Positions 43,253-54,358 of a DNA stretch of 64,000 nt are shown here, in pieces. The stretch spans positions 1,302,001-1,366,000 of the forward strand of contig CP001622.1 in the NCBI GenBank assembly GCA_000023185.1, given 5' to 3'. The DNA is from Rhizobium leguminosarum bv. trifolii WSM1325 (GTDB lineage Bacteria; Pseudomonadota; Alphaproteobacteria; Rhizobiales; Rhizobiaceae). The notes under the pieces were generated by a model that worked only from the letters and a program-made list of their open reading frames with translations, was not told where the DNA came from and searched no databases. The position numbers and the translations under genes are program-made. Within the stretch, counting starts at the first letter, position 1, and each line of letters opens with the position of its first letter.

Positions 43253-43867
43253 ATGGGTCTGCAGGCTCTATTTTTCTATCTTTTCGCCTTTGTCGCGGTG
43301 GCGTCGGCGTTCATGGTTATCTGGGCGAAGAACCCGGTTCACTCGGTTCTGTTCCTGATCCTGGTGTTCTTCAATGCGGCTGGCCTCTTCCTGCTGCTCG
43401 GTGCCGAATTCCTGGCGATGATCCTGCTTGTCGTCTATGTCGGCGCCGTCGCCGTCCTCTTCCTCTTCGTGGTGATGATGCTCGATATCGACTTCACCGA
43501 ACTGAGGGCCGGCGTTCTCGAATATGCGCCGATCGGCGGGCTGATCGGGGTGATCCTCGCAGCCGAGCTGATCGTCGTCATCGGCGGCAGCGTCATCTCG
43601 CCTGAGATCGCCAAATCAGTCGCCATGCCGATCCCGGCGCTAAGCGAGCGCACCAATACGGCCGCCCTCGGCGACGTGCTCTACACTAACTACGTCTATT
43701 TCTTCCAGATCGCCGGTCTGGTGCTTCTGGTCGCCATGATCGGTGCGATCGTGCTGACGTTGAGACACCGCACCAACATCAAGCGGCAGAATATTCCCAG
43801 GCAGGTTGCCCGCACGCCCGCCACCGCCGTCAAGGTGGTTTCGGTCAAGCCCGGGCAGGGCGTCTAA
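43253..43867 (+). CDS. nuoJ: NADH-quinone oxidoreductase subunit J
   Basis: The product is 204 residues with five helices. [20 protein letters not shown] is helix 1, and the helix 3 block [20 protein letters not shown] carries the pi-bulge region that moves in proton pumping. The ~30-residue basic C-terminus ([12 protein letters not shown]) is cytoplasmic. An in-frame upstream start at 43130 is not supported by homology. Confidence 0.96.
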   Translation: MGLQALFFYLFAFVAVASAFMVIWAKNPVHSVLFLILVFFNAAGLFLLLGAEFLAMILLVVYVGAVAVLFLFVVMMLDIDFTELRAGVLEYAPIGGLIGVILAAELIVVIGGSVISPEIAKSVAMPIPALSERTNTAALGDVLYTNYVYFFQIAGLVLLVAMIGAIVLTLRHRTNIKRQNIPRQVARTPATAVKVVSVKPGQGV

Positions 43868-43890
43868 AGGCAGGTCAAGGAACAAAGAAC

Positions 43891-44199
43891 ATGGTCATCG
43901 GACTTTCCCACTACCTGACGGTCAGCGCCATCCTCTTCACGCTCGGCGTCTTCGGCATCTTCCTGAACCGGAAGAACGTCATCGTCATCCTGATGTCGAT
44001 CGAACTGATCCTGCTCGCCGTCAACATCAACATGGTCGCCTTCTCCTCCTTCCTGAACGACATCGTCGGCCAGGTCTTCGCGCTGTTCATCCTGACGGTC
44101 GCGGCTGCCGAAGCGGCGATCGGTCTTGCAATTCTCGTTGTCTTCTACCGCAACCGCGGCTCGATCGCGGTCGAAGACGTCAATATGATGAAGGGCTGA
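43891..44199 (+). CDS. nuoK: NADH-quinone oxidoreductase subunit K
   Basis: The product is 102 residues with three helices. It carries the two buried glutamates of NuoK ([16 protein letters not shown] and [19 protein letters not shown]). It is part of the proton pathway linking NuoH to the antiporter-like subunits. Standard operon position, 23 bases after nuoJ. Confidence 0.97.
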   Translation: MVIGLSHYLTVSAILFTLGVFGIFLNRKNVIVILMSIELILLAVNINMVAFSSFLNDIVGQVFALFILTVAAAEAAIGLAILVVFYRNRGSIAVEDVNMMKG

Positions 44200-44206
44200 G
44201 TGGCTC

Positions 44207-46207
44207 ATGTTCCTCTATAAGGCTATCGTCTTTCTTCCCTTGATCGGTGCGATCGTCGCCGGCCTTTTCGGCCGCGCCATCGGCGCCAAGGCTTCGGAAT
44301 ATGTCACCAGCGGCCTGATGATCATCGCCGCCATCCTGTCTTGGGTCGTCTTCTTCACCGTCGGCATGGGTCATGCCGAAGGCGGCCCGATCAAGGTCGA
44401 GGTGCTGCGCTGGATCCAGTCCGGCGGCATCGACGTCTCGTGGTCGCTGCGTGTGGATACGCTGACCTCCGTCATGCTGATCGTCGTCAACACGGTCTCG
44501 ACGCTGGTGCATGTCTATTCGATCGGCTACATGCATACCGATCCGCATCGCCCGCGCTTCTTCGCCTATCTCTCGCTCTTCACCTTCGCCATGCTGATGC
44601 TGGTGACCGCTGACAACCTTGCCCAGATGTTCTTCGGCTGGGAAGGCGTCGGTCTCGCCTCCTATCTGCTGATCGGCTTCTGGTTCAAGAAGCCGTCGGC
44701 GACGGCCGCGGCGATGAAGGCCTTCATCGTCAACCGCGTCGGCGACTTCGGCTTCGTGCTCGGCATTGCCGGCGTCTTCGTGCTGTTCGGCTCGATCAAC
44801 CTCGACACGATCTTCGCCAATGCCTCGAACTTCGCCCCGCATGAAGGCGGCGGCGAAGCGGGCGAGGTGATCCTCAATCTCTTCGGCATGCAGCTCGACA
44901 AGGCGCATGCGCTGACCGGCATCTGCCTGCTGCTCTTCATGGGCGCGATGGGCAAGTCGGCGCAGTTCCTGCTGCACACCTGGCTGCCTGACGCCATGGA
45001 AGGCCCGACCCCGGTCTCGGCCCTCATCCATGCCGCCACCATGGTCACCGCCGGCGTCTTCCTCGTCGCCCGCATGTCGCCGCTCTTCGAATTGTCGCCG
45101 GATGCGCTGGTTGTCGTCACCGTGATCGGCGCGATCACCGCCTTCTTCGCGGCAACCGTCGGCCTGGTGCAGAACGACATCAAGCGCGTCATCGCCTATT
45201 CCACCTGCTCGCAGCTCGGCTACATGTTCGTAGCGCTCGGGGTAGGGGCCTATGGCGCGGCGATCTTCCATCTTTTCACGCACGCCTTCTTCAAGGCGCT
45301 GCTCTTCCTCTGCGCCGGCTCGGTCATTCATGCCGTCGATGGTGAGCAGGACATGCGCTACATGGGCGGCCTGCGGCCGCACATCAAGGTGACGTTCTGG
45401 ATGATGATCATCGGCACGCTGGCGATCACCGGCGTCGGCATTCCCTTCACGCCGATCGGCTTCGCTGGCTTCTTCTCCAAGGACGTGATCATCGAGGCGA
45501 CCTATGCATCGCATTCGCCGGTCTCGGGCTTTGCCTTCTCACTGCTGGTCATCGCGGCTCTGTTCACCAGCTTCTATTCCTGGCGCCTGATCTTCATGAC
45601 CTTCTTCGGCAAGCCACGCGCCTCGCACGAGGTGATGCACCACGTGCATGAGTCGCCGCAGGTCATGCTTGTGCCGCTCTATCTGCTGGCGATCGGCGCA
45701 GTGCTTGCTGGCGTGATCTTTGAAGGCCGGTTCTACGGCGAGGAATATGCCGAGTTCTGGAAGGGGGCGCTCTTTACCGGCGCCGAGAACGAACTGGTCG
45801 AAGAGTTCCACCATGTTCCGGCGCTCGTGGCTTTGAGCCCGTTCATCGCCATGGTGCTCGGTTTCGTCACCGCCTGGTACATGTATATCCGCTCGCCGCA
45901 GACGCCGCGCATCCTGGCGCAGCAGCACCGCGTGCTCTACCAGTTCCTGTTGAACAAGTGGTATTTCGACGAACTCTACGACTTCCTCTTCGTCCGCTCC
46001 GCCAAGGCGCTCGGCCGCTTCCTGTGGAAGAAAGGTGATGTCGGAGTCATCGATACCTATGGCCCGAACGGCGTCGCCGCTCGCGTCGTCGCCGTCACTG
46101 ATCGCGTGGTCCGCCTGCAGACCGGTTACCTCTATCACTACGCCTTCGCCATGCTGATCGGCATTGCGGCGCTCGTTACCTGGATGATGCTCGGGAGTTC
46201 CTTCTGA
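44207..46207 (+). CDS. nuoL: NADH-quinone oxidoreductase subunit L
   Basis: The product is 666 residues of the antiporter-like family, with the usual lateral amphipathic helix near the C-terminus. The proton-channel block contains [19 protein letters not shown] and [20 protein letters not shown] with its conserved Lys/His residues. It is the distal proton pump of complex I. Its stop overlaps the nuoM start by one base. Confidence 0.97.
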   Translation: MFLYKAIVFLPLIGAIVAGLFGRAIGAKASEYVTSGLMIIAAILSWVVFFTVGMGHAEGGPIKVEVLRWIQSGGIDVSWSLRVDTLTSVMLIVVNTVSTLVHVYSIGYMHTDPHRPRFFAYLSLFTFAMLMLVTADNLAQMFFGWEGVGLASYLLIGFWFKKPSATAAAMKAFIVNRVGDFGFVLGIAGVFVLFGSINLDTIFANASNFAPHEGGGEAGEVILNLFGMQLDKAHALTGICLLLFMGAMGKSAQFLLHTWLPDAMEGPTPVSALIHAATMVTAGVFLVARMSPLFELSPDALVVVTVIGAITAFFAATVGLVQNDIKRVIAYSTCSQLGYMFVALGVGAYGAAIFHLFTHAFFKALLFLCAGSVIHAVDGEQDMRYMGGLRPHIKVTFWMMIIGTLAITGVGIPFTPIGFAGFFSKDVIIEATYASHSPVSGFAFSLLVIAALFTSFYSWRLIFMTFFGKPRASHEVMHHVHESPQVMLVPLYLLAIGAVLAGVIFEGRFYGEEYAEFWKGALFTGAENELVEEFHHVPALVALSPFIAMVLGFVTAWYMYIRSPQTPRILAQQHRVLYQFLLNKWYFDELYDFLFVRSAKALGRFLWKKGDVGVIDTYGPNGVAARVVAVTDRVVRLQTGYLYHYAFAMLIGIAALVTWMMLGSSF

Positions 46208-47718
46208 TGACCGATTGGCCTATTCTTTCAACGGTCACCTTCCTGCCGCTCGTCGGCGTGGTGCTCCTGCTATTGATGAACGGCGAGAGCGAAACCGGCC
46301 GGAAGAACGTGCTGTGGATCTCGCTGATCACTACCGTCTTCACCTTCGTCGTCTCGCTCTTCATCTGGATCGGCTTCGACAATGCTAATCCGGGCTTCCA
46401 GATGCTCGAGAAGCATGACTGGCTCGGCACCGGCATTGGCTACCACCTCGGCGTCGACGGCATCTCGATGCTGTTCGTCATCCTGTCGACCTTCCTCATG
46501 CCCTTCTGTGTGCTGGCGAGCTGGCTCTCGATCGAGAAGCGCCTGAAGGAATACATGATCGCCTTCCTCATCCTCGAAACGATGATGATCGGCGTCTTCG
46601 TTTCGCTCGATATCGTGCTCTTCTACGTCTTCTTCGAGGCGGGCCTCATTCCGATGTTCCTGATCATCGGCGTCTGGGGCGGCAAGGACCGCGTCTATGC
46701 GAGCTACAAGTTCTTCCTCTATACGCTGCTCGGCTCGGTGCTGATGCTGCTCGCCATCATGGCGATGTACTGGCAGGCCGGCACGACCGATATCACCGCG
46801 CTGCTCGCCTACAAGTTCCCGCCGGCGCTGCAGACCTGGTTATGGCTTGCCTTCTTCGCCTCCTTCGCGGTGAAGATGCCGATGTGGCCGGTCCATACCT
46901 GGCTTCCCGATGCCCACGTTCAGGCGCCGACGGCTGGCTCGGTAATCCTGGCCGGTGTGCTGCTGAAGCTCGGCGGCTACGGTCTCATCCGCTTCTCGCT
47001 CGGAATGTTCCCGGTGGCGTCCGATTATTTCGCGCCACTGGTTTTCGCACTGTCTGTGATGGCCATCATCTACACCTCTCTGGTGGCGATGATGCAGGAC
47101 GATATCAAAAAGCTGATCGCCTATTCCTCGGTGGCGCACATGGGCTATGTGACCATGGGCATCTTTGCCGCCAACATGCAGGGTGTTCAGGGGTCGATCT
47201 TCCAGATGCTCTCGCACGGCATCGTCTCCGGCGCGCTCTTCCTCTGCGTCGGCGTCGTCTACGATCGCACCCATACCCGCGAGATCAACGCCTATGGCGG
47301 CCTCGTCAACAACATGCCGAAATATGCCGTGGCGATGATGGTCTTCACCATGGCCAATGTCGGGCTTCCCGGCACGTCGGGCTTCGTCGGCGAATTCCTG
47401 ACGCTGATCGGTGTCTTCCGCGTCAACACCTGGGTAGCGCTCTTTGCCGCCACCGGCGTCATCCTCTCGGCTGCCTACGCGCTCTGGCTTTATCGCCGGG
47501 TGATCTTCGGCGCGCTGGAGAAGGAAAAGCTGAAGGCGCTGCTCGATCTTTCTCCACGCGAGCAGCTGATCCTTTACCCTCTGGTCGCGCTGACCATCTT
47601 CTTCGGCGTTTATCCGGCTCCGGTCTTCGATGCGACGGCCGCCTCGGTGGATCTGCTGGTCAACAACTACACGGCCGCCGTGCACGCAGCGCAGAATGTT
47701 GCGCTGTCTATGAAATGA
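46207..47718 (+). CDS. nuoM: NADH-quinone oxidoreductase subunit M
   Basis: The product is 503 residues, antiporter-like. [20 protein letters not shown] carries the key channel Glu and [20 protein letters not shown] the conserved Lys-region helix. A second proton pump between NuoL and NuoN. Translation is coupled to nuoL. Confidence 0.97.
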   Translation: MTDWPILSTVTFLPLVGVVLLLLMNGESETGRKNVLWISLITTVFTFVVSLFIWIGFDNANPGFQMLEKHDWLGTGIGYHLGVDGISMLFVILSTFLMPFCVLASWLSIEKRLKEYMIAFLILETMMIGVFVSLDIVLFYVFFEAGLIPMFLIIGVWGGKDRVYASYKFFLYTLLGSVLMLLAIMAMYWQAGTTDITALLAYKFPPALQTWLWLAFFASFAVKMPMWPVHTWLPDAHVQAPTAGSVILAGVLLKLGGYGLIRFSLGMFPVASDYFAPLVFALSVMAIIYTSLVAMMQDDIKKLIAYSSVAHMGYVTMGIFAANMQGVQGSIFQMLSHGIVSGALFLCVGVVYDRTHTREINAYGGLVNNMPKYAVAMMVFTMANVGLPGTSGFVGEFLTLIGVFRVNTWVALFAATGVILSAAYALWLYRRVIFGALEKEKLKALLDLSPREQLILYPLVALTIFFGVYPAPVFDATAASVDLLVNNYTAAVHAAQNVALSMK

Positions 47719-47736
47719 TGACGGGACTTATTGGAC

Positions 47737-49182
47737 ATGACCGCTGAAACAATTCTCCTCAGTCTGCATCTTTCCGTGCCGGAGCTCATCCTCGCGGTCG
47801 GCGCCCTTGTCCTGTTGATGGTCGGCGTCTTCTCAGGCGAGCGGTCGGGCCTTGTCGTCACCGGCTTGGCGATCGTCCTGCTCCTGGCCTCCGGCCTGTG
47901 GCTGCTCTTCGTGCCCGCAGAAGGCCTTGCCTATGGCGGCGTCTACATGGCCGACGGCTTCTCGCGCTTCATGAAGCTGGTGGCGCTGATCGGTTCGCTG
48001 GTCGCCATATTCATGTCGATCGGCCACGCCCGTGAAAATCAGCTCGACAAGTTCGAGTTCCCGGTTCTCCTGGTGCTCGCGACCCTTGGCATCCTGCTGA
48101 TGATCTCGGCCAACGACCTGATCTCGCTCTATCTCGCGCTGGAACTGCAATCGCTGGCGCTCTATGTCGTCGCAGCGATCAACCGTGACAGCCTGAAGTC
48201 GACCGAAGCCGGTCTGAAATATTTCGTCCTCGGCGCGCTTTCCTCCGGCATGCTGCTCTATGGCATGTCGCTGGTCTACGGCTTCACCGGCCACACCCAC
48301 TTCTCCGAAATCGCCCAGGCGCTGTCCGTCGAGGGCGCGCGTTCGCTCGGTTTGATCTTCGGCTTGGTCTTCATCCTCGCCGGCATCGCCTTCAAGATCT
48401 CGGCCGTTCCCTTCCATATGTGGACGCCGGATGTTTACGAAGGCGCGCCGACACCGGTCACCGCATTCCTTGCCGCAGCACCCAAGGTTGCTGCCATGGC
48501 GATGATGACCCGTATCGTCATCACCGCCTTCCAGCCGGTTCTGGCGGACTGGCAGCAGGTCGTCGTCTTCATCTCGATCGCCTCGATGCTGCTCGGCTCG
48601 TTTGCTGCGATCGGCCAGAAGAATATCAAGCGACTGATGGCCTATTCCTCGATCGGCCACATGGGTTATGCGCTGGTCGGTCTTGCCGCCGGCAACCAGA
48701 CCGGCGTCACCGGCGTCATGCTTTACATGGTCATCTACATGGTCATGACGCTCGGCACCTTCGCGATCATCATGTCGATGCGCCGCAAGGACGGCACCGT
48801 TGTCGAAAATGTCGACGATCTCGCCGGCCTCTCCACAACCAACCCGTTCATGGCCGTGGTGCTGACGGCGTTGATGTTCTCGCTCGCCGGCATCCCGCCG
48901 CTCGCCGGATTCTTCGCGAAGTACTTCGTCTTCGTTGCCGCTATCGAAGCCAAGCTCTATGCGCTCGCCATCATCGGCGTTCTCGCCTCGGTCGTCGGCG
49001 CCTACTACTATCTGCGCGTCATCAAACTGATGTGGTTCGATGAGGCGACCGGCGAATTCGCCCGTGTCTCCGGAGCGCTGCGTCTGGTCTTCGGTCTCTC
49101 CGGTTTCTTCGTCACCGCCTATGTCCTCATCGGCGGCCCGATCGGCGGCGCGGCAGAGCTTGCCGCTGCGACGCTCTTTTGA
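47737..49182 (+). CDS. nuoN: NADH-quinone oxidoreductase subunit N
   Basis: The product is 481 residues, antiporter-like. [20 protein letters not shown] and [20 protein letters not shown] are typical NuoN blocks. It is the third antiporter-like subunit, nearest NuoK. I chose the ATG at 47737 (MTAETILL) over an in-frame TTG at 47731. Its stop overlaps the birA start (TGATG), linking birA to the operon. Confidence 0.97.
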   Translation: MTAETILLSLHLSVPELILAVGALVLLMVGVFSGERSGLVVTGLAIVLLLASGLWLLFVPAEGLAYGGVYMADGFSRFMKLVALIGSLVAIFMSIGHARENQLDKFEFPVLLVLATLGILLMISANDLISLYLALELQSLALYVVAAINRDSLKSTEAGLKYFVLGALSSGMLLYGMSLVYGFTGHTHFSEIAQALSVEGARSLGLIFGLVFILAGIAFKISAVPFHMWTPDVYEGAPTPVTAFLAAAPKVAAMAMMTRIVITAFQPVLADWQQVVVFISIASMLLGSFAAIGQKNIKRLMAYSSIGHMGYALVGLAAGNQTGVTGVMLYMVIYMVMTLGTFAIIMSMRRKDGTVVENVDDLAGLSTTNPFMAVVLTALMFSLAGIPPLAGFFAKYFVFVAAIEAKLYALAIIGVLASVVGAYYYLRVIKLMWFDEATGEFARVSGALRLVFGLSGFFVTAYVLIGGPIGGAAELAAATLF

Positions 49183-49946
49183 TGGCTTCCGACGGACGGC
49201 GCCGGATATCGCTCGGCGATTTCAGGCACGAGGCTCTGTCGGAAACATCGTCTACCAACAGCGAATGCCTCGCCCGGGCTCGGGCGGGCGATGGCGGTAA
49301 TCTCTGGGTGACCGCCGAGAGGCAGACGGGCGGTCGCGGCCGCCGCGGCAGGCTCTGGGTTTCCGAGCGCGGCAATCTCTACGCTTCTCTTCTCCTGATC
49401 GACCCGGCGCCTATGGAGCGCCTGGGCTCGCTGCCGCTGGCGATCGCCGTTGCCGTGCACCAGGCGATCCGCAGGGTGTTGCCACTGGGCGCCGAACCGC
49501 TCGAGGTCAAATGGCCGAACGATATCCTCATCGGCCGAAAGAAGACCTGCGGCATTCTCGTTGAAGGCGAGGGGCTCCCGGATGGCCGTTACGCGCTGAT
49601 CGTCGGCATCGGCATCAATATCTCGGTAATGCCCGACAATCCGCTCTACCCCGTTACCTGTCTGCGTCAGCAGGGAAGTGCGGCTTCGCCGGAAGAACTC
49701 TTCGCGCATCTCTTCGCCGCCGCGGCGGAAGTGCTTGAAATATGGGATCAGGGCCGTGGCGTCGGCGAGATCACGACGCTCTGGCGCGCCATCGCCTGCG
49801 GCATCGGCGAAAAGATTACGGTCAATTTGCCGGACCGATCGATTTCCGGACAATTCGCCGGAATTGATGATAATGGCTTGTTGATGCTCGATACCGGCGC
49901 TGGCAGGATAATGCCCATTGCTGCCGGTGATGTGTTTTTTGGTTAG
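49182..49946 (+). CDS. birA: Biotin--protein ligase (no DNA-binding domain)
   Basis: The product is 254 residues. The biotinyl-adenylate loop GRGRRGRLW, the block KWPNDILIGRKKTCGILVEG and a C-terminal SH3-like domain (GQFAGIDDNGLLMLDTGAGR) identify a class I biotin ligase. There is no N-terminal helix-turn-helix, so unlike E. coli BirA it should not repress biotin genes. It biotinylates acetyl-, propionyl- and pyruvate carboxylases. Coupled to nuoN by a one-base overlap. Confidence 0.95.
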   Translation: MASDGRRRISLGDFRHEALSETSSTNSECLARARAGDGGNLWVTAERQTGGRGRRGRLWVSERGNLYASLLLIDPAPMERLGSLPLAIAVAVHQAIRRVLPLGAEPLEVKWPNDILIGRKKTCGILVEGEGLPDGRYALIVGIGINISVMPDNPLYPVTCLRQQGSAASPEELFAHLFAAAAEVLEIWDQGRGVGEITTLWRAIACGIGEKITVNLPDRSISGQFAGIDDNGLLMLDTGAGRIMPIAAGDVFFG

Positions 49947-49963
49947 CGGAAAAAACGAAAATT

Positions 49964-51634
49964 ATGGCGAAACAGGACGAACTGGTATTCCTGCCTCTGG
50001 GCGGTGTCGGTGAGATTGGCATGAATCTCGCTCTCTACGGCTACGGCCCGCCCGAGCATCGCCAGTGGATCATGGTCGATTGTGGCGTCACTTTTCCTGG
50101 GCCTGACCTGCCGGGCGTCGACCTCGTATTGCCCGATATCCGCTTCCTCGCCAGCGAACGAAAGAACCTCAAGGCGATCATTATCACCCATGCGCATGAA
50201 GACCACTATGGTGCGCTCGCCGACCTCTGGCCCGGCCTCAACGTGCCGGTCTATGCCTCTGGTTTTACATCAGGTCTGCTTGAAGCCAAGCGTAATTTCG
50301 AGAAGTCTAAGATCGGCGAAGTGCCGGTGACGCCGTTCAAGGCCGGCGATACGATTAATGTCGGCCCCTTCAGCATCGAAGGTGTGGCCGTCAACCATTC
50401 GATCCCCGAGCCGATGTCGTTGATGATCCGCACGCCGGTCGGCAATGTCATCCATACCGGCGACTGGAAGATCGACCACGAGCCTTCGCTCGGGCCGCTG
50501 ACCGACGAGACACGTTTCCGCCAGCTCGGCGATGAGGGCGTGCTAGCGCTGATGTGCGATTCCACCAATGCGCTGCGCGACGGTGTTTCGCCCTCCGAGA
50601 AGGATGTGTCGGAAAGCCTGCGCAAGATCATCGAGAATGCCGAGGGCCGGGTGGCGATCACCACCTTCTCGTCGAATGTCGGGCGTATCCGCACCGTTGC
50701 CGAAGCTGCCGAGGCGGCAGGCCGCGAAGTGCTGCTGCTCGGTAGTTCGCTGAAGCGCGTCGTCAACGTCGCCCAGGATATCGGCCTGATGGAAGGCGTG
50801 AAGCCCTTCATCTCCGAGGACGAATACGGCTACATCCCGCGCGACAAGGTCGTCGTCATCCTGACCGGCAGCCAGGGCGAGGCGCGGGCTGCCCTTGCCA
50901 AGCTCTCGCGCGACGAGATGCGCAATGTGGCGTTTGCGGCAGGCGATATCGTCGTCTTTTCCTCGCGCGCCATTCCCGGCAACGAGAAGGCGATCCAGGA
51001 CATCAAGAACGGCCTCGTCGAGCAGGGTGTGCACATCATCACGGATACCGAGGCGCTGGTCCACGTTTCCGGTCATCCGCGCCGCAACGAGTTGCAGCGG
51101 ATGTATGAGTGGACGCGGCCGAAGATCGTCGTGCCGGTGCATGGCGAGGCAACACATCTGACGGCGCATAAGGAACTTGCCGAGCAATCCGGCATCGCAC
51201 TGGTGCCGCGAGTGCGCAACGGCGATATCCTACGGTTGGCGCCGGGTCCCGTCGAGGTGATCGGCGAGGCGCCGCATGGCCGGATTTATAAGGACGGCAC
51301 GCTGATCGGCGATTTCGACGAGATGGGCATCGGCGAGCGCAAGAAGCTCTCCTATGTCGGCCATGTCGCGGTCAACGTCGTGCTCGACGCCCGCTATGAC
51401 ATCGTCGGCGAACCCGACCTCATTTCGATCGGCCTGCCGACCTACGATGACGAGGGCGAGGATATGGAGGATACGCTCTTCGACGCGGCGGTCAGCGCCA
51501 TCGAGAGCATTCCGCGCGCCCGCCGCAAGGATATCGACATGCTGCAGGAGGCCGTGCGCCGCGCCATCCGCTCGGCCGCGAACAACACCTGGGGCAAGAA
51601 ACCTCTTGTCACCGCCTTCGTCACCAAGGTCTGA
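49964..51634 (+). CDS. rnj: Ribonuclease J
   Basis: The product is 556 residues of the beta-CASP metallo-beta-lactamase family. The zinc motif is ITHAHEDHYGAL; further metal ligands are in IHTGDWKIDH and MCDSTNALRDG. The beta-CASP part includes VHVSGHPRRNELQRMYEW. It has endonuclease and 5'-exonuclease activity on RNA; in rhizobia it works alongside RNase E. It follows birA by 17 bases in the nuo-linked cluster. Confidence 0.94.
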   Translation: MAKQDELVFLPLGGVGEIGMNLALYGYGPPEHRQWIMVDCGVTFPGPDLPGVDLVLPDIRFLASERKNLKAIIITHAHEDHYGALADLWPGLNVPVYASGFTSGLLEAKRNFEKSKIGEVPVTPFKAGDTINVGPFSIEGVAVNHSIPEPMSLMIRTPVGNVIHTGDWKIDHEPSLGPLTDETRFRQLGDEGVLALMCDSTNALRDGVSPSEKDVSESLRKIIENAEGRVAITTFSSNVGRIRTVAEAAEAAGREVLLLGSSLKRVVNVAQDIGLMEGVKPFISEDEYGYIPRDKVVVILTGSQGEARAALAKLSRDEMRNVAFAAGDIVVFSSRAIPGNEKAIQDIKNGLVEQGVHIITDTEALVHVSGHPRRNELQRMYEWTRPKIVVPVHGEATHLTAHKELAEQSGIALVPRVRNGDILRLAPGPVEVIGEAPHGRIYKDGTLIGDFDEMGIGERKKLSYVGHVAVNVVLDARYDIVGEPDLISIGLPTYDDEGEDMEDTLFDAAVSAIESIPRARRKDIDMLQEAVRRAIRSAANNTWGKKPLVTAFVTKV

Positions 51635-51636
51635 CC

Positions 51637-52041
51637 ATGCTCGGCCGGGTCAACCATATCGCCATCGCCGTGCCCGATCTGGCCGCGGCGACGGCCGCCT
51701 ATCGCGATACGCTGGGCGCTGCCGTATCGCAGCCGCAGACTCTGCCGGAACACGGCGTCACCGTCGTCTTCGTCGAATTGCCGAACACCAAGGTCGAATT
51801 GCTGCAACCGTTCGGCGATACTTCGCCGATCGCAGCCTTCCTCGAAAAGAACCCATCCGGTGGCATGCACCACATCTGCTACGAGGTGGACGATATCCTT
51901 CTTGCCCGTGACCGGCTGGTCGCGGCGGGCGCAAGGGTGCTTGGCGATGGCCAGCCGAAGATCGGCGCGCATGGCAAGCCGGTACTCTTTCTGCACCCCA
52001 AGGATTTCTTCGGCACGCTGATCGAACTCGAACAGGCCTGA
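51637..52041 (+). CDS. mce: Methylmalonyl-CoA epimerase
   Basis: The product is 134 residues, a vicinal-oxygen-chelate (glyoxalase-like) fold. Metal ligands are the His of RVNHIAIAVPDL, the His in GMHHICYEVDDI and the Glu in FGTLIELEQA. It interconverts (2R)- and (2S)-methylmalonyl-CoA in propionyl-CoA metabolism. It starts 2 bases after rnj, so the pair is co-translated. Confidence 0.93.
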   Translation: MLGRVNHIAIAVPDLAAATAAYRDTLGAAVSQPQTLPEHGVTVVFVELPNTKVELLQPFGDTSPIAAFLEKNPSGGMHHICYEVDDILLARDRLVAAGARVLGDGQPKIGAHGKPVLFLHPKDFFGTLIELEQA

Positions 52042-52154
52042 GCCCTGCTGCGGCAGAGTGACCCGAGGGCGGCTAAACGTTTCGCCGGCTTTGAATTGGT
52101 CGCCATTCCGCCGTATAAGGACGCGATATCAGCGCGGCATCAACGGGAACCATA

Positions 52155-52430
52155 ATGCTCCAGATCGTTCTTCAGGGATTTGCCGTCTACTTCATCATCT
52201 GGTGGATGACGCTTTTTGCCGTCCTGCCGATCGGCCTGCGCACCCAGGCGGACGACAACGACGTCGTGCTCGGCACGGTTCCGAGCGCGCCAACCCGGTT
52301 TCGCGCCGCTTTCGTGTTTTCGCTGACGACGTTGATTTCGGCCGTGGTCTACGGCCTCTGGTACGTCTGCGACACCTATTTCGGCTGGGGCTTCGATGCG
52401 CTGCCGCAACTCGGCCCGAGCTTCTATTAA
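52155..52430 (+). CDS. DUF1467 membrane protein
   Basis: The product is 91 residues. Two membrane helices (LQGFAVYFIIWWMTLFAVLP and AAFVFSLTTLISAVVYGLWY) flank a short polar loop LRTQADDNDVVLGTVPSAP. This is the alphaproteobacterial DUF1467 family, regularly found after mce, of unknown function. The start ATG lies in a 113-base gap after mce. Confidence 0.88.
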   Translation: MLQIVLQGFAVYFIIWWMTLFAVLPIGLRTQADDNDVVLGTVPSAPTRFRAAFVFSLTTLISAVVYGLWYVCDTYFGWGFDALPQLGPSFY

Positions 52431-52594
52431 GCGTGGCTTTTGCTCAAACTTTGAGCAGATGTAAACTTATTGAAAGCGAAATTTCGTCATACCAGTGTCA
52501 TACTGTTGCGGCAAAGAGCTCTCGTAACGGAATGATGGCCATCCCCTTACGGAAGTCGGCTGGATTTCTGGATGGGATAGGGCCGAAAAGCCAA

Positions 52595-52624
52595 AAAAAA
52601 ACAAGGCTAAAAGCCTTGTTTTAA
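52595..52624. terminator. Bidirectional Rho-independent terminator
   Basis: A perfect 11-bp stem AAAACAAGGCT/AGCCTTGTTTT with loop AAA (52598-52622). The A-run on its left means that on the minus strand the hairpin is followed by nine T. It may end the DUF1467 mRNA (165 bases past its stop) and shield it from transcripts of the other strand. Confidence 0.85.
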
Positions 52625-52727
52625 GTATCGCGTGATCTGTAACCGTTGCCGGGGCTGCGACGAGCGCGCCTAAGATCTGATCCTCCCAAGACTTGACCGC
52701 GAATTCGGCAAGAATTTAACTTCCTGC

Positions 52728-52812
52728 CTGTTTTGTGAGCTAAAACTAGCTCAAACATTGGGCTTTGTCATCAGCTTTTTTTGCATTTTTGCTACACTCT
52801 AGCAAAATTTTT
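52728..52812 (+). ncRNA. Candidate small RNA upstream of proS
   Basis: A promoter-like pair TTGACC-N17-TTAACT (52693-52721) is followed by about 85 bases carrying a perfect stem GAGCTA/TAGCTC (52737-52752), a U-rich open stretch, and a terminal hairpin TTTTGCTA/TAGCAAAA (52787-52807) with TTTTTC after it. That is the layout of a trans-acting small RNA. The remainder of the 590-base gap 52431-53020 holds the terminator and proS promoter described separately. Confidence 0.4.
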
Positions 52813-52815
52813 CTG

Positions 52816-52846
52816 TTGACAAGATTTTGGTTCAAGTCCTTATAAA
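52816..52846 (+). promoter_or_regulatory. Sigma70 promoter of proS
   Basis: TTGACA (52816-52821) and TTATAA/TATAAA (52840-52846) at an 18-19-base spacing, leaving a ~170-base leader before the proS ATG. Confidence 0.7.
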
Positions 52847-53020
52847 CACGCGCTTTTTTATGCCCTTTCATTTTGCGGGTGCGAACATGCGCTTCCGGGA
52901 GGTTGCCGGCATCCGTTGCGGGTTTCCTTCCTGCCGCGAAGCGGCTATGAACGCTCCCGACATTAACAATGGTCTTTCGATTCCGCCTGCTGCGGGATCT
53001 CAACCGCTCCGGAATCCGCC

Positions 53021-54343
53021 ATGCGTCTGTCCCGCTATTTCATGCCCATCCTCAAGGAAAACCCCAAGGAAGCGGAAATCGTCTCCCACCGGCTGATGCT
53101 GCGCGCCGGCATGATCCGCCAGCAGTCGCAGGGCATCTATTCCTGGCTGCCGCTCGGCAAGCGCGTGCTCGACAAGGTCAACGCCATTATCCGCGACGAG
53201 CAGAACCGCGCCGGCGCCATCGAGCTGTCGATGCCGACCCTGCAATCGGCCGAACTCTGGCAGGAAAGCGGCCGCTACGACGCCTACGGCAAGGAGATGC
53301 TGCGCATCAAGGACCGCCAGGATCGGCCGATGCTCTATGGTCCCACCAATGAAGAGATGGTGACGGATATTTTCCGCTCTTCCGTCAAATCCTATAAGGA
53401 CCTGCCGCTCAATCTCTATCACATCCAGCTGAAGTTCCGCGACGAGATCCGCCCGCGCTTCGGCACCATGCGCTCGCGCGAATTCATGATGAAGGATGCC
53501 TATTCCTTCGACCTGACGCGCGAAGGGGCGGAGCATTCCTATAACAAGATGTTCGCCGCCTACCTGCGCACGTTCGACCGGCTCGGCCTGCGCGCCATTC
53601 CGATGCGCGCCGACACCGGCCCGATCGGCGGCAAGCTCAGCCATGAGTTCATCATCCTCGCTGACACCGGCGAATCCGAAGTCTTCTGCCACAAGGATTT
53701 CGTCGATTTCGATATTCCTGGTGCACACACGGATTTCGACAGTGTCGAGGGCCTGCAGGCGATCTTCGACAAATGGACCTCGCTCTATGCTGCGACCTCG
53801 GAAATGCACGACGAGGCGGCCTTCAACGCCGTTCCGGAAGGCGACCGCCTGTCGGCGCGTGGCATCGAGGTCGGCCATATCTTCTATTTCGGCACGAAAT
53901 ATTCCGAGCCGATGGGTGCGAAAGTGCAGGGACCTGATGGCAAGGAACACTTCGTTCACATGGGTTCCTACGGTATCGGCCCGACACGCCTTGTTCCCGC
54001 CATCATCGAAGCATCGCATGACGACAACGGAATCATCTGGCCGGCATCGGTCGCTCCCTTCGATATCGTTGTGATCAACATGAAGGCGGGCGATCAGGCC
54101 TGTGACGATACTTGCGAGCTGATCTATGCCGCGCTGACCAAGGCCGGCAAGGATGTGCTCTACGACGATACCGATGATCGGGCCGGTACGAAATTCGCGA
54201 CCGCCGACCTGATCGGTGTGCCCGTCCAGATCATCGCCGGCCCGCGCGCGGTCGCCAACGGCGAAGTTGAAGTGAAGGACCGCAAGACCGGCGCCCGCGA
54301 AACGATGACCATCGAAGCGGCGATCAACCGGTTCGTGGCTTAA
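53021..54343 (+). CDS. proS: Prolyl-tRNA synthetase, short form
   Basis: The product is 440 residues. Class II motifs are visible: motif 1 around [17 protein letters not shown], motif 2 [20 protein letters not shown], motif 3 [15 protein letters not shown], and an anticodon-binding C-terminal domain. It lacks the ~180-residue editing insertion (INS) of E. coli ProRS (572 residues), as known for the alphaproteobacterial short form; separate YbaK-type proteins edit Ala-tRNA-Pro. It charges tRNA-Pro with proline. lolC/E follows 15 bases after its stop. Confidence 0.96.
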   Translation: MRLSRYFMPILKENPKEAEIVSHRLMLRAGMIRQQSQGIYSWLPLGKRVLDKVNAIIRDEQNRAGAIELSMPTLQSAELWQESGRYDAYGKEMLRIKDRQDRPMLYGPTNEEMVTDIFRSSVKSYKDLPLNLYHIQLKFRDEIRPRFGTMRSREFMMKDAYSFDLTREGAEHSYNKMFAAYLRTFDRLGLRAIPMRADTGPIGGKLSHEFIILADTGESEVFCHKDFVDFDIPGAHTDFDSVEGLQAIFDKWTSLYAATSEMHDEAAFNAVPEGDRLSARGIEVGHIFYFGTKYSEPMGAKVQGPDGKEHFVHMGSYGIGPTRLVPAIIEASHDDNGIIWPASVAPFDIVVINMKAGDQACDDTCELIYAALTKAGKDVLYDDTDDRAGTKFATADLIGVPVQIIAGPRAVANGEVEVKDRKTGARETMTIEAAINRFVA

Positions 54344-54358
54344 GGAAACGGAGGCGAA

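Noticed and set aside
52746..53003. 85-codon minus-strand frame across the proS promoter
   Set aside because: Basic low-complexity product, no ribosome site, and it overlaps the proS promoter and start region.
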